Positions 45,576 through 54,233 are shown, counted from the stretch's first letter. The stretch: DNA of 64,000 nt from Frateuria_A sp035943815 (GCF_035943815.1 NZ_DASZBU010000015.1:372001-436000); one strand, 5' to 3'. Notes: generated from the sequence alone by a model not told the origin. Numbers and translations are program-made.

Positions 45576-45960
45576 GCGTCTCTTTCCTGGTGGGTCTGAC
45601 GCGTGATGGCCCCCTCACCGTTCGCGCTGAGCGTAGCTCGCGCAGCGAGCGGAGTCGAAGCGCCCTCCCGCACACGCTGGTGCTTGTGCTTGCCTTTGGC
45701 CAGAGCGCCGATGGCGCTCCAGTCGCCGGCCATGTAGGCCAACTTCTTTGCATGGCTCCAACCCTTGAGCTTGCGCTCCATGGTCAGGGCCTCGTATCGC
45801 GTTTCGAAAGCTTCCGTGTGGACCAGCTTCACCGGTCGACGGGTAGCCGTGTAGGCGCAGCCCCCTGGTCATGCTGATCCATGCGTCGGTCCAGATCGTC
45901 GGTGTGGCCGATGTACAGGCTGCCGTCGGCGCACTGGAGAATGTAGAGGGTGAAATCCAT
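45572..45960 (-). pseudogene. Frameshifted GIY-YIG nuclease family gene
   Basis: The first frame (from ATG 45960) reads MDFTLYILQCADGSLYIGHTDDLDRRMDQHDQG, the GIY-YIG core with LYIL as the GIY and LYIG as the YIG element. It then runs off frame and stops at 45829. One base restored in the G5 run at 45861-45865 gives GGCAYTATRRPVKLVH and joins to MKLVHTEAFETRYEALTMERKLKGWSHAKKLAYM, the rest of the domain. The downstream frame continues through a repeat copy (45618-45660) into a Ser/Thr/Ala-rich tail and ends at hmgA. The gene is inserted within the tyrosine operon between inverted repeats. Confidence 0.85.
45618..45660 (+). repeat. Repeat copy 1 flanking the GIY-YIG gene
   Basis: 43 bp beginning CCGTTCGCGCTGAGCGTAGC and ending GGAGTCGAAG, with an internal GCTCG-CGCAG-CGAGC hairpin. 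It is the inverse of copy 2 at 45982-46025 and it is read as protein at the 3' end of the GIY-YIG frame. Confidence 0.8.
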
Positions 45961-45981
45961 TTCCGGCTCCCTGATGGACTG

Positions 45982-46025
45982 CCCTTCGACTTCGGCCCGC
46001 TGGGGCCTACGCTCAGGGCGAACGG
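45982..46025 (-). repeat. Repeat copy 2 flanking the GIY-YIG gene, inverted
   Basis: 44 bp reading CCCTTCGACTTCGG...CTACGCTCAGGGCGAACGG, the reverse complement of the copy 1 pattern with some changes in the middle. It lies 22 bp upstream of the GIY-YIG start. Confidence 0.8.
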
Positions 46026-46035
46026 ATAATTCCAA

Positions 46036-46068
46036 CCGTTCACCCCGAGCGTAGCTGCGCAGCGGGCG
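46036..46068 (+). repeat. Repeat copy 3, partial
   Basis: CCGTTCACCCCGAGCGTAGCTGCGCAGCGGGCG, in the orientation of copy 1 and cut short at the stop codon of hppD. Copies 2 and 3 form a large imperfect inverted pair with a 10-bp spacer right behind hppD. Confidence 0.75.
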
Positions 46069-47163
46069 CTAAAGCACGCCGCGCTTCATCTGATCCCGTT
46101 CGATGCTCTCGAACAGCGCCTGGAAGTTGCCCTCGCCGAAGCCCTCGTTGCCCTTGCGCTGGATGATCTCGAAGAAGATCGGCCCGATGTTGTTCTGGGT
46201 GAAGATCTGCAACAGCTTGCGCTGCTTGGTTTCCGGGTCGGCGTCGATCAGGATCTTGTTCTTGCGCAGGCGTGCCACGTCCTCGCCGTGGTTGGGGATC
46301 CGAAGGTCGATCACGTCGAAGTAGGTGTCGGGCGTGTCGAGGAACTCCACGCCCTGCGCGCGCATCGCCTCGACCGTGGCGTAGATGTCGTCGGTGAAGC
46401 AGGCGATGTGCTGGATGCCCTCACCGTGGTAGGCGTCGAGGTACTCGTTGATCTGGCTCTTGGGGTCGGACGACTCGTTGAGCGGAATGCGCACGATGCC
46501 GTCCGGCGCGGTCATCGCCTTGGACACCAGGCCGGTCTTGGCACCCTTGATGTCGAAGTAGCGGATCTCGCGGAAGTTGAACAGCCGCTCGTAATAGTCC
46601 GACCACTTCTGCATGTTGCCGAAGTAGAGGTTGTGCGTGAGATGGTCGATGAAGGTCAGGCCGAAACCCTTGGGGTTGGGACCGGCGCCTTCGACCGGCG
46701 CATAGTCGGCGTCGTAGACGCTGCCGGCGTTGCCGTAGCGGTCGATCAGGTACAGCATGCAGTCGCCGATGCCCTTGACCACCGGCGCGTTCACCGCCTT
46801 GCTGGAAGCCTTGTGCTCGACCGCCTCGCCGCCGTTGGCCAGCACCTTGCGGCAGACCTCGTCCGCGGGCGTCTTGAAGCGGATGGCGAAGCCGCAGGCG
46901 CAGGGGCCGTGCTTGGCGGCGAAGTCGGCGGCGAAGGAATCGGGATCCTCGTTGACCAGGAAGTTCACGCCATTCTGGCGGTACACGGTGATCGGCCGGC
47001 TCTTGTGCCTGAGCACCGCCGTGAAGCCCATCCTGCGGAACAGCGTGTGCAATTCCTGCGCGCGCCCGGCCGGCGCGGCGAACTCGACGAACTCGAAGCC
47101 GTCGATGCCCATCGGGTTCTCGAACGTGGTGACCTGCATGCCGAGGTTCGGTTGGGCGTTCAT
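46069..47163 (-). CDS. hppD: 4-hydroxyphenylpyruvate dioxygenase
   Basis: 364 residues with two vicinal-oxygen-chelate domains. The iron ligands are visible in FIDHLTHNL, EGIQHIACF and IGPIFFEIIQRKG, and the C-terminal gate helix contains GFGEGNFQALFESIERDQ. It makes homogentisate from 4-hydroxyphenylpyruvate. It is the first gene of the hppD-(GIY-YIG)-hmgA-fahA operon and divergent from a MarR regulator 105 bp away. Confidence 0.96.
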   Translation of the reverse strand: MNAQPNLGMQVTTFENPMGIDGFEFVEFAAPAGRAQELHTLFRRMGFTAVLRHKSRPITVYRQNGVNFLVNEDPDSFAADFAAKHGPCACGFAIRFKTPADEVCRKVLANGGEAVEHKASSKAVNAPVVKGIGDCMLYLIDRYGNAGSVYDADYAPVEGAGPNPKGFGLTFIDHLTHNLYFGNMQKWSDYYERLFNFREIRYFDIKGAKTGLVSKAMTAPDGIVRIPLNESSDPKSQINEYLDAYHGEGIQHIACFTDDIYATVEAMRAQGVEFLDTPDTYFDVIDLRIPNHGEDVARLRKNKILIDADPETKQRKLLQIFTQNNIGPIFFEIIQRKGNEGFGEGNFQALFESIERDQMKRGVL

Positions 47164-47261
47164 GGCGCTCTCCTGGAATGGCGGAAGACGTAAGCTGGCA
47201 GCGCGGCCCTGTCCGCAGCATGCGCGGCGGCCACGAAGAATTCGGCTAGAACGCCGTTATA

Positions 47262-47275
47262 GTTACATATGAAAC
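47262..47275. promoter_or_regulatory. Possible MarR operator and promoter between hppD and marR
   Basis: The sequence GTTACATATGAAAC is an inverted repeat with one mismatched pair and contains the ATG of the regulator gene. TATAGT just upstream (47258-47263) is a plausible -10 element, which would give a leaderless mRNA. Both readings are inference from a single copy. Confidence 0.4.
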
Positions 47276-47817
47276 CATTTGCAAGGAACCGCGCCGCCGT
47301 GCCCGCCAAGCGCCAACCTGCCCGTCCATCGGCCGAACATGTCCCTTTGAAGCACGCCCCGTCGAAGCAAGCCTCGCCGGAGCACGCGCCGCTGGAACTG
47401 GAGCATTTCCTGCCCTACCAGTTGTCGATCGTGTCCAACACGGTGAGCCAGGCGATCGCCGACGACTACCAGCGACGCTTCGACCTGGGCGTGACCGAGT
47501 GGCGGGTGATGGCCGTGCTGGCGCGCTTCGACGGCCTGTCCGCGCGCCAGGTGGCCGAGCGCACGGCGATGGACAAGGTGGCGGTGAGCCGTGCGCTGGC
47601 GCGGCTGGTCGAAGCGGGCCGGGTAAGCCGCGGCACCCACGACGGCGACAAGCGCCGCTCGGTGCTCAGCCTCAGCGAGGCCGGCTGGGCGATCCACGAC
47701 CAGGTGGCGCCGATGGCGCGCCAGCGCGAGCGCGAGCTGCTGGCGAAGCTGGACGGCGAGGAGCAGGCCTGGCTCGAGCGCATCCTCGACAAGCTGATGC
47801 CGCCGGACAGCCCGTGA
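47269..47817 (+). CDS. MarR-family transcriptional regulator
   Basis: 182 residues. About 40 residues of basic, Pro-rich leader precede the winged-helix core: YQLSIVSNTVSQAIADDYQRRFDLGVTEWRVMAVL, then the recognition part DGLSARQVAERTAMDKVAVSRALARLVEAGRVSR and the wing DKRRSVLSLSEAG. It is likely the regulator of the divergent tyrosine operon, responding to homogentisate or a related aromatic. That link is inferred from position only. No ribosome binding site precedes the ATG; a GTG at 47299 is an alternative start. Confidence 0.88.
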   Translation: MKPFARNRAAVPAKRQPARPSAEHVPLKHAPSKQASPEHAPLELEHFLPYQLSIVSNTVSQAIADDYQRRFDLGVTEWRVMAVLARFDGLSARQVAERTAMDKVAVSRALARLVEAGRVSRGTHDGDKRRSVLSLSEAGWAIHDQVAPMARQRERELLAKLDGEEQAWLERILDKLMPPDSP

Positions 47818-47820
47818 GCC

Positions 47821-47844
47821 CTCCCCGCTTGCACGGGGAAGGCC
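47821..47844. terminator. Weak convergent hairpin between marR and the peptide transporter gene
   Basis: Stem CCCCG/CGGGG with loop CTTGCA, extended with mismatches (CCT.../...AGG). Lies between two convergent stops. Confidence 0.4.
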
Positions 47845-47856
47845 CGGTAGCAGGAT

Positions 47857-49362
47857 CTACTTCACCCCGTGCATCAGCTTGTTGATCAGCGGCGAGATCA
47901 GCAGCAACAGCACGCCGGAACCGGCCAGTACCCAGAAGCAGAAACCGAAGCCCGACAGCGCCGAGGCGACCGTCATGCCGTGCTCGCCGCTGATGCGGCT
48001 GGCGACGATGCCGGAGAAATCGCCGCCCCCTGCCAGCGAAAGGAACCAGCCGCCCATCGCCAGGCCGACGAAACGCGGCGGCGCGAGCTTGGTCACCATC
48101 GACAGGCCGATCGGCGAAAGGCATAGCTCGCCCAGCGTCTGCATCACGTAGCACAGCACCAGCGGCCAGAACGGAATCAGCCCGGTGGGCCCGAGCAGTT
48201 CCTTGAGCGCGTACACCAGCACGATGAAGCCCAGCCCGTTGAAGATCAGCCCGAAGCTGAACTTGCGCGGGATCGACGGCTCCGCCTTGCGGCGCGCGAG
48301 CACAGCCCAGACCAGCGTCAGCAACGGCGCGAGCACGAGGATCGACAACGGCGTCACCGACTGGAACCAGCCGACCGGGAACACCCAGCCGCCGAACATC
48401 TGGCGGTCGACCCAATTCTCGGCCAGGAAGTTGAGCGAGGTGCCAAACTGGAAGTAGAAGGTCCAGAACACCACGCTGAAGACGAACACGATCAGCATGG
48501 CGATCACGCGATGCAGCTGCACCCGGTCATGGCGCATCGCCTCGACGATCAGCGCCGCCGCCACGCCGACGAACAAGACGCCGAGCAGCCACTGCAGGCC
48601 ATCGGCGCCGACGTAGGCCAGCAGGGCGTAGATCACCGGCACCGCGATGCCCGCGCCGATCAGCACCCACAGCACGCGCAGGCGGTTCTCCATGCCCGGC
48701 AGCGGGCGCCCCACGCCCTTCAGGCCGCGGCGGCCGAACCAGAACCACAGGAAGCTCAGCAGCATGCCCACGCCGGCGGCGCCGAACACGATGCGGTAGT
48801 TCTGCTGCATCGGCGTGTCGGTGAAATAGGCCGCCATCCAGCCGGTCAGCAGCGGCGCCACGAAGGCGCCGGCATTGATGCCCATGTAGAACAGGGTGAA
48901 GCCGCGGTCGCGGCGCGGATCGTCGCGGCCGTAGAGCTGGCCCACCATGGTGGAGATGTTCGGCTTGAACAGACCGTCGCCGGCGATCACCAGCGCCAGA
49001 CCGAGCATCATCAGCGGCTTGCTCGGCAGCAACAGGGTGAACAGGCCTGCGGCCATGACCGCGGCGCCCAGCAGGATCGAGCGCTGGTAGCCGATCACCC
49101 GGTCAGCCACGTAGCCGCCGAAGATCGAGGCCGCATAGATCAGCGCGGTATAGGCACCGTAGATGCCGGCGGCCCAGCCCTGCCCCGACGGATCGCCGTG
49201 GAAGAACTGCGCCACGATGTAGAGCACCAGCGCCCAGCTCACGCTGTAGTAGGCGAAGCGCTCCCAGAACTCGGTCATGAACAGCATCCACAGCGGACGC
49301 GGGTGGCCGAGCAGTTGCGGGTAGTCGGGCGCGGCCGGTGCGGCGTCGGCGGTCTGGCTCAT
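47857..49362 (-). CDS. POT/PTR2-family proton-dependent peptide transporter
   Basis: 501 residues with about 14 membrane helices. The family motif ExxERFxYY appears as EFWERFAYYSVSWALVLY in helix 1, with FKPNISTMVGQLYGRDDPRRDRGFTLFYMGINAGA in helices 4-5 and a GELCLSPIGLSMVTKLAP segment late in the protein. It should import di- and tripeptides with protons. It is convergent with marR and 99 bp from kynA in the same direction. Confidence 0.92.
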   Translation of the reverse strand: MSQTADAAPAAPDYPQLLGHPRPLWMLFMTEFWERFAYYSVSWALVLYIVAQFFHGDPSGQGWAAGIYGAYTALIYAASIFGGYVADRVIGYQRSILLGAAVMAAGLFTLLLPSKPLMMLGLALVIAGDGLFKPNISTMVGQLYGRDDPRRDRGFTLFYMGINAGAFVAPLLTGWMAAYFTDTPMQQNYRIVFGAAGVGMLLSFLWFWFGRRGLKGVGRPLPGMENRLRVLWVLIGAGIAVPVIYALLAYVGADGLQWLLGVLFVGVAAALIVEAMRHDRVQLHRVIAMLIVFVFSVVFWTFYFQFGTSLNFLAENWVDRQMFGGWVFPVGWFQSVTPLSILVLAPLLTLVWAVLARRKAEPSIPRKFSFGLIFNGLGFIVLVYALKELLGPTGLIPFWPLVLCYVMQTLGELCLSPIGLSMVTKLAPPRFVGLAMGGWFLSLAGGGDFSGIVASRISGEHGMTVASALSGFGFCFWVLAGSGVLLLLISPLINKLMHGVK

Positions 49363-49461
49363 GGGTTCCCCTTGGATATGAGGGCGCGCTGGCCGCGCGC
49401 CATCGCAGACGTGTAACCGGCCCGAGGGCGCCGCGTCAAATGGCGGCCCATCCGAGCGCCG

Positions 49462-50304
49462 TCAAGTACCCAGCACCGTGCGCACGTCCAGCAGCTCGGG
49501 GAAGAACTCCAGCTCCAGCGCCTTCTTCAGGAACGACACGCCGGAGGAGCCGCCGGTACCGCGGCGGTGCCCGATGATCCGCTCCACCGTCTTCATGTGG
49601 CGGAAGCGCCAAAGCTGGAAGCTTTCCTCCACGTCCACCAGCTGCTCGCACAGGTGGTACTCCGGCCAGAAGCTGCCGCGCTCCTCGTAGATGCGCTTGA
49701 GAACGGGCAGCAGCCCGGCGTGGCGCCGGTAGGGCTGCGTCCAGTCGCGCTCGACCAGCTCGCCCGGCACGGCGTGGCCGTGGCGGGCGAGGTAGCGCAG
49801 AAACTCGTCGTAGAGGCTGGGCGACCCGAGCACCTCACGCAATTGCGCCTGCGCGGCCGGGTCGTGTGCGAACACCTTGAGCATGTCCGCGTGTTTGTTG
49901 CCCAGCATGAACTCGATCATGCGGTATTGCAGCGACTGGAAGCCGGACGAAGGCCCGAGCATGTCGCGGAATTCCAGGTACTCGGCGGGCGTGAGCGTCT
50001 CCAGCACCGCCCACTGCTCGAACAGCTGGCGTTGCACCTGCTTCACGCGTGCCAGCACCTTCAGGCAGGCGTCGACATCGTCCGCCTGCAGATGCGCGAT
50101 CGCCGCCCTGAGCTCATGGATCACCAGTTTCATCCACAGTTCCGACACGTGGTGCTGCACGATGAACAGCATCTCGTCGTGATGGCCGGAAAGCGGCCGC
50201 TGTGCCGACAGCAGGGTGCCCAGCTGCAGATAGCCGCCGTAGGTCATCTTGCCGTCGAGGTCCGTCTCGATGCCGGTTTCGAGGTCGCGCTGGTTCTCGG
50301 CCAT
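49462..50304 (-). CDS. kynA: Tryptophan 2,3-dioxygenase
   Basis: 280 residues. It has MTYGGYLQLGTLLSAQRP, the active-site HHDEMLFIVQHHVSELWMKL and the heme-His region LWRFRHMKTVERIIGHRRGTGGSSG. It opens the indole ring to N-formylkynurenine. No other kynurenine-pathway gene lies in the window. The 280-bp gap to the divergent dehydrogenase operon (50305-50584) must hold both promoters; no clear operator is visible in it. Confidence 0.95.
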   Translation of the reverse strand: MAENQRDLETGIETDLDGKMTYGGYLQLGTLLSAQRPLSGHHDEMLFIVQHHVSELWMKLVIHELRAAIAHLQADDVDACLKVLARVKQVQRQLFEQWAVLETLTPAEYLEFRDMLGPSSGFQSLQYRMIEFMLGNKHADMLKVFAHDPAAQAQLREVLGSPSLYDEFLRYLARHGHAVPGELVERDWTQPYRRHAGLLPVLKRIYEERGSFWPEYHLCEQLVDVEESFQLWRFRHMKTVERIIGHRRGTGGSSGVSFLKKALELEFFPELLDVRTVLGT

Positions 50305-50584
50305 GGATGCGTCCGTTCGTTTCGATCGAAGCGGATATGGTAGCGGGCGCGTTTCGCAGCGGCCCCTGATCCAGGACAGGGACGGCGCGTCACACCCATG
50401 TCAAAGGCAGGCCGCATCGTTTCCACACGCCGGCGCATGTTGCACCGTACCTTGCACCGCAACATCCCCGCCTGCTATCAAACGCGGTCTTTCCGGGACG
50501 AAAAGCGCGCGCCGGGCCCCACTGGATGGGCCGCCGCCTCCCCACGCAAGCATCACCCCACCCCACTTTCCATGGGAGCGAGTC

Positions 50585-51685
50585 GTGTCCATCGCCGCCA
50601 AGTTTGAAATCGAGTACCTGCAATACCTCGACGCCGAGGGCAAGCAGGTGCGCGACGACCTGCCTGCGTTCGCGCAGGATCTGAACCAGATGGTCGAGCT
50701 CTACAAGCTGATGCTCTCCACCCGCGTGTTCGACGCCAAGTCGATCGCGCTGCAGCGCACCGGCAAGCTCGGCACCTATGCCTCGTGCCTTGGCCACGAG
50801 GCCGCGCACGTGGGCATCGGCAGCGCCATGAAGCCCGAAGACGTGCTGGCGCCGAGCTACCGCGAGTACGGCGCGCAGCTCTACCGCGGCGTGCAGCCGC
50901 GCGAGGTCTACATGTACTGGGGCGGCGACGAGCGCGGCAACGACTACCAGAACGAGCCGGCGCGCCACGACTTCGCCTGGTCGGTGCCGATCGCCACGCA
51001 GTGCCTGCACGCGGCCGGTTCCGCGCTCGCCTTCAAGATCCGCGGCGAGAAGCGCGTGGCGGTGTGCACCATCGGCGACGGTGGTTCGTCCAAGGGCGAC
51101 TTCTACGGCGCCATCAACATCGCCGGCGCGCAGAACCTGCCCATGGTCGCGGTGATCGTGAACAACCAGTGGGCCATCTCGGTACCGCGCAAGATCCAGT
51201 CCGGCGCGCCCACGCTCGCGCAGAAGGGCATCGCCGCGGGCCTGTACTGCATCCAGGTCGACGGCAACGACATCATCGCCGTGCGCAAGGCTATGGAAGA
51301 CGCGCTCGAACGCGCCCGCAACGGCCAGGGCGGCAGCGTCATCGAGGCGGTCACCTACCGGCTGGGCGACCACACCACGGCCGACGATGCGCGCCGTTAC
51401 CGCGGCGAGCAGGAGGTCAAGGACGCCTGGGCCAAGGATCCGGTCAAGCGCCTGAAGAACTGGCTGGTGGCCAAGGGTGCCTGGGACGACAAGAAGGAAG
51501 AAGCCTGGAAGGCCGAGTGCGACGACTGGATGGACAACGAGGTCAACGCCTACCTCGAAACCAAGACCCAGCCGGTCACCGCGATGTTCGACTACACCTT
51601 CGCCGAGATCCCCGCCGACCTGGAAAAACAGCGCGACCTCGCGCTCTCGCTCGAGAACACGCCCAATAACAGCAGGGCCCACTAA
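50585..51685 (+). CDS. 2-oxoacid (pyruvate or branched-chain) dehydrogenase E1 alpha
   Basis: 366 residues. It has the thiamine diphosphate motif GDGGSSKGDFYGAINIAGAQNLP...NNQWAIS (about residues 163-195), HEAAHVGIG, PSYREYGAQLYRG and a phosphorylation-loop-like YRLGDHTTADDARRYR. The heterotetrameric E1 type is used by pyruvate and branched-chain complexes, and the substrate cannot be read by eye. GTG 50585 has GGGAG upstream. E1 beta follows by 3 bp. No E3 gene is present in the window. Confidence 0.88.
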   Translation: MSIAAKFEIEYLQYLDAEGKQVRDDLPAFAQDLNQMVELYKLMLSTRVFDAKSIALQRTGKLGTYASCLGHEAAHVGIGSAMKPEDVLAPSYREYGAQLYRGVQPREVYMYWGGDERGNDYQNEPARHDFAWSVPIATQCLHAAGSALAFKIRGEKRVAVCTIGDGGSSKGDFYGAINIAGAQNLPMVAVIVNNQWAISVPRKIQSGAPTLAQKGIAAGLYCIQVDGNDIIAVRKAMEDALERARNGQGGSVIEAVTYRLGDHTTADDARRYRGEQEVKDAWAKDPVKRLKNWLVAKGAWDDKKEEAWKAECDDWMDNEVNAYLETKTQPVTAMFDYTFAEIPADLEKQRDLALSLENTPNNSRAH

Positions 51686-51688
51686 GCC

Positions 51689-52669
51689 ATGGCACAGATC
51701 ACCCTTATCGAAGCAGTCACCCAGGCGCTGGCCTACGAAATGGCGCGCGACCCGTCCGTGGTCGTGCTGGGCGAGGACGTGGGCGTCAACGGCGGCGTGT
51801 TCCGCGCCACCCAGGGCCTGCAGGAGAAGTTCGGCGAGCTGCGCGTGCTCGACACGCCGCTGGACGAGACCACCATCGCCGGTGTCACCGTGGGCCTGGC
51901 GGCGCAAGGCATGAAGCCGGTCGCCGAGGCGCAGTTCGAGGGCTTCATCTACCCGATGATGGAGCAGATCGCCTGCCACGCCGCGCGCCTGCGCAACCGC
52001 ACGCGCGGACGCATCACGGTGCCGGCCGTGTGGCGCGCCCCGTGGGGCGGCGGCATCCGTGCGCCGGAGCATCACTCCGAGGCCAACGAGCACCTGTTCA
52101 CCAACATCCCGGGCCTGCGCGTGGTGCTGCCCTCCTCGCCCGCGCGCGCCTACGGCCTGCTGCTGGCGGCGATCCGCGATCCGGATCCGGTGATGTTCTT
52201 CGAACCCAAGCGCATCTACCGCCAGTACAAGGAAGAGGTGCCGGACGATGGCGAGGCGCTGCCGCTGGACGTGTGCTTCGTGCTGCGCGACGGCACCGAC
52301 GTGACCCTGGTGACCTGGGGCGCACAGGTGAAGGAGACGCTGGAAGCGGCCGACGTGCTAGCCGCCGAGGGCATCAGCGCCGAGGTCATCGACGTCGCCA
52401 CGCTGACGCCGCTGGATTTCGACACGATTGCCGAGTCGGTCGCCAAGACCGGCCGTTGCGTGATCGTGCACGAAGCGCCCAAGACCGCCGGCTTCGGTGC
52501 CGAGATCGCCGCGCGCCTTGCCGAGGAGTGCATGTTCGACCTGCTCGCGCCGGTCGAGCGCGTGACCGGTTACGACACGCACATCCCGCTGTTCCGCCTG
52601 GAAATGAAATACCTGCCCAGCACCGAGCGCGTGGTCGAGGCGGCCAAGCGGACGCTGGCCGCCAGCTGA
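51689..52669 (+). CDS. 2-oxoacid dehydrogenase E1 beta
   Basis: 326 residues. It has VLGEDVGVNGGVFRATQGLQ, LDTPLDETTIAGVTVGLA, RAPWGGGIRAPEHHSE, the PSSPARAYGLL region and HEAPKTAGFGAEIAARL. It forms the heterotetramer with E1 alpha and completes the active site. A 70-bp gap with a strong hairpin separates it from the E2 gene. Confidence 0.92.
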   Translation: MAQITLIEAVTQALAYEMARDPSVVVLGEDVGVNGGVFRATQGLQEKFGELRVLDTPLDETTIAGVTVGLAAQGMKPVAEAQFEGFIYPMMEQIACHAARLRNRTRGRITVPAVWRAPWGGGIRAPEHHSEANEHLFTNIPGLRVVLPSSPARAYGLLLAAIRDPDPVMFFEPKRIYRQYKEEVPDDGEALPLDVCFVLRDGTDVTLVTWGAQVKETLEAADVLAAEGISAEVIDVATLTPLDFDTIAESVAKTGRCVIVHEAPKTAGFGAEIAARLAEECMFDLLAPVERVTGYDTHIPLFRLEMKYLPSTERVVEAAKRTLAAS

Positions 52670-52676
52670 GCCCTCG

Positions 52677-52705
52677 AGCCCGCTTCCGCATCACGGAAGC
52701 GGGCT
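52677..52705 (+). other. Hairpin between E1 beta and E2
   Basis: A 12-bp perfect stem (AGCCCGCTTCCG/CGGAAGCGGGCT, 52677-52688/52694-52705) with loop CATCA, in the 69-bp gap between two genes of one complex. It is followed by GACGAAC, not T, so it is more likely a processing, stability or partial attenuation site than a full terminator. Confidence 0.6.
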
Positions 52706-52738
52706 GACGAACATCTCAATCCTTTCGGAATTGCGAAC

Positions 52739-54127
52739 ATGGCTGACATCAAGACGTTCCACCTCCCCGACCTCGGCGAAGGCCTGCCCGACGCGACCAT
52801 CGTCGAATGGCACGTGAAGGTCGGCGACACGATCAAGCTCGACGCGCCGCTGGCCTCGATGGAAACGGCCAAGGCGGTGGTCGAGGTGCCCTCGCCCTAC
52901 ACCGGCAAGGTGACCAAGCTCTACGGCGCCGCCGGCGACGTGATCGAGACCGGCGCGGCGCTGGCCGACTTCGAGCCGGACCCGAACGCCAAGCAGCGCG
53001 CCGAGGCCGAGTCCACCGGCCACCACCACGGGCCGAAGAAGAGCGTCGGCAGTCCGGCGCCGGACGACGGCAACAAGGTCGTCGCCTCCGACGAGGGCGG
53101 TGAAGTCGAAACCGGCGGCAAGGACCGCGAGGACGAAGGCACCGTGGTCGGCGCCATGGTCAGCGGCAACGCCGTGCACGTCGAACAGGCCGCCAGCATC
53201 GGCGGCGTCAAGGCGGTGCCCGCGGTGCGCGCGCTGGCCAAGAAGCTCAAGGTGGACATCGCCAAGGTGCGCCCGACCGGCGCCGAGGGCGTGGTCACCA
53301 TGAAGGACGTCAAGGACGCCGCCGCCAACGGCAGCGCCCCGCTCGGCGGCGCGCCGGCGCGCGCGGTGCCGGCCTCGGCCGGCCGCCACCTGGCGCCGCA
53401 GCTGCCGGAGCCCGGTCCGGCGCCGCAGCGCGGCCCGGTCTCGCTGGCCGGCAAGCCGGTGCGCACCGCCCCACCGTCGCAGGCCGCCACCGGCCAGCCG
53501 GAGCAGCTTAAGGGCGTGCGCCGCAACATGGCCCGCGTGATGGCCGAGGCCCACGCCCAGGTCGTGCCGACCACCTTGGTCGACGATGCCGACCTGCACG
53601 CCTGGCTGGGCAAGCAGGACATCACCGCGCGCCTGATCCGCGCCATCGTCGCCGCCTGCAAGGCAGTGCCGGCGCTCAACGCATGGTTCGACGGCAAGAA
53701 CCTCACCCGCACCATGCACCGCCACGTGGACATCGGCATCGCGGTGGACACCGACGACGGCCTGTTCGTGCCGGCCCTGCGCAATGCGGACGTGCTCGAT
53801 GGCGCCGGCATCCGCGCCGGCATCCAGCGCCTGCGCGCGCAGGTCGAGGACCGCTCGATCCCGCCGTCGGAGCTTTCCGGCTACACCATCAGCCTGTCGA
53901 ACTTCGGAATGTTCGCCGGCCGCTATGCCACCCCGGTGGTGGTGCCCCCGTGCGTGGCCATCGTCGGCGCCGGCAAGTTGAGCCACGACGTCGTGGCCGT
54001 GATGGGCGGCATCGAGGTGCACCGGCGCATGCCGATCAGCCTCACCTTCGATCACCGCGCCGCCACCGGCGGCGAGGCGGCGCGCTTCCTCAAGGCGCTG
54101 CTGGACGACCTGGCGCTGCCGCAATAG
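52739..54127 (+). CDS. Dihydrolipoamide acyltransferase (E2)
   Basis: 462 residues. The lipoyl domain carries the lipoylated Lys45 in SMETAKAVVEV. An Ala/Gly/Glu linker follows, then the E1/E3-binding domain (about residues 158-193: AVRALAKKLKVDIAKVRPTG) and a catalytic acyltransferase domain ending with FDHRAATGGEAARF. It transfers acyl groups to CoA. It is the third gene of this operon; the E3 subunit must come from elsewhere in the genome. Confidence 0.93.
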   Translation: MADIKTFHLPDLGEGLPDATIVEWHVKVGDTIKLDAPLASMETAKAVVEVPSPYTGKVTKLYGAAGDVIETGAALADFEPDPNAKQRAEAESTGHHHGPKKSVGSPAPDDGNKVVASDEGGEVETGGKDREDEGTVVGAMVSGNAVHVEQAASIGGVKAVPAVRALAKKLKVDIAKVRPTGAEGVVTMKDVKDAAANGSAPLGGAPARAVPASAGRHLAPQLPEPGPAPQRGPVSLAGKPVRTAPPSQAATGQPEQLKGVRRNMARVMAEAHAQVVPTTLVDDADLHAWLGKQDITARLIRAIVAACKAVPALNAWFDGKNLTRTMHRHVDIGIAVDTDDGLFVPALRNADVLDGAGIRAGIQRLRAQVEDRSIPPSELSGYTISLSNFGMFAGRYATPVVVPPCVAIVGAGKLSHDVVAVMGGIEVHRRMPISLTFDHRAATGGEAARFLKALLDDLALPQ

Positions 54128-54164
54128 GCGGGAACGGGGAACGGCAAGGCTAGCCGCAACCGCT

Positions 54165-54195
54165 CCCTCTCCCCCGGCCCAGCCGGGGGAGAGGG
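54165..54195. repeat. Dispersed palindromic hairpin (14-bp stem)
   Basis: CCCTCTCCCCCGGC/GCCGGGGGAGAGGG (54165-54178/54182-54195) with loop CCA, the longest member of the CCCTC/GAGGG hairpin family in the window. It lies between the E2 gene and its terminator. Confidence 0.8.
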
Positions 54196-54233
54196 CTGGA
54201 GAGAGGGGAGGCCTTTCGCTCTCCAGACTCACG

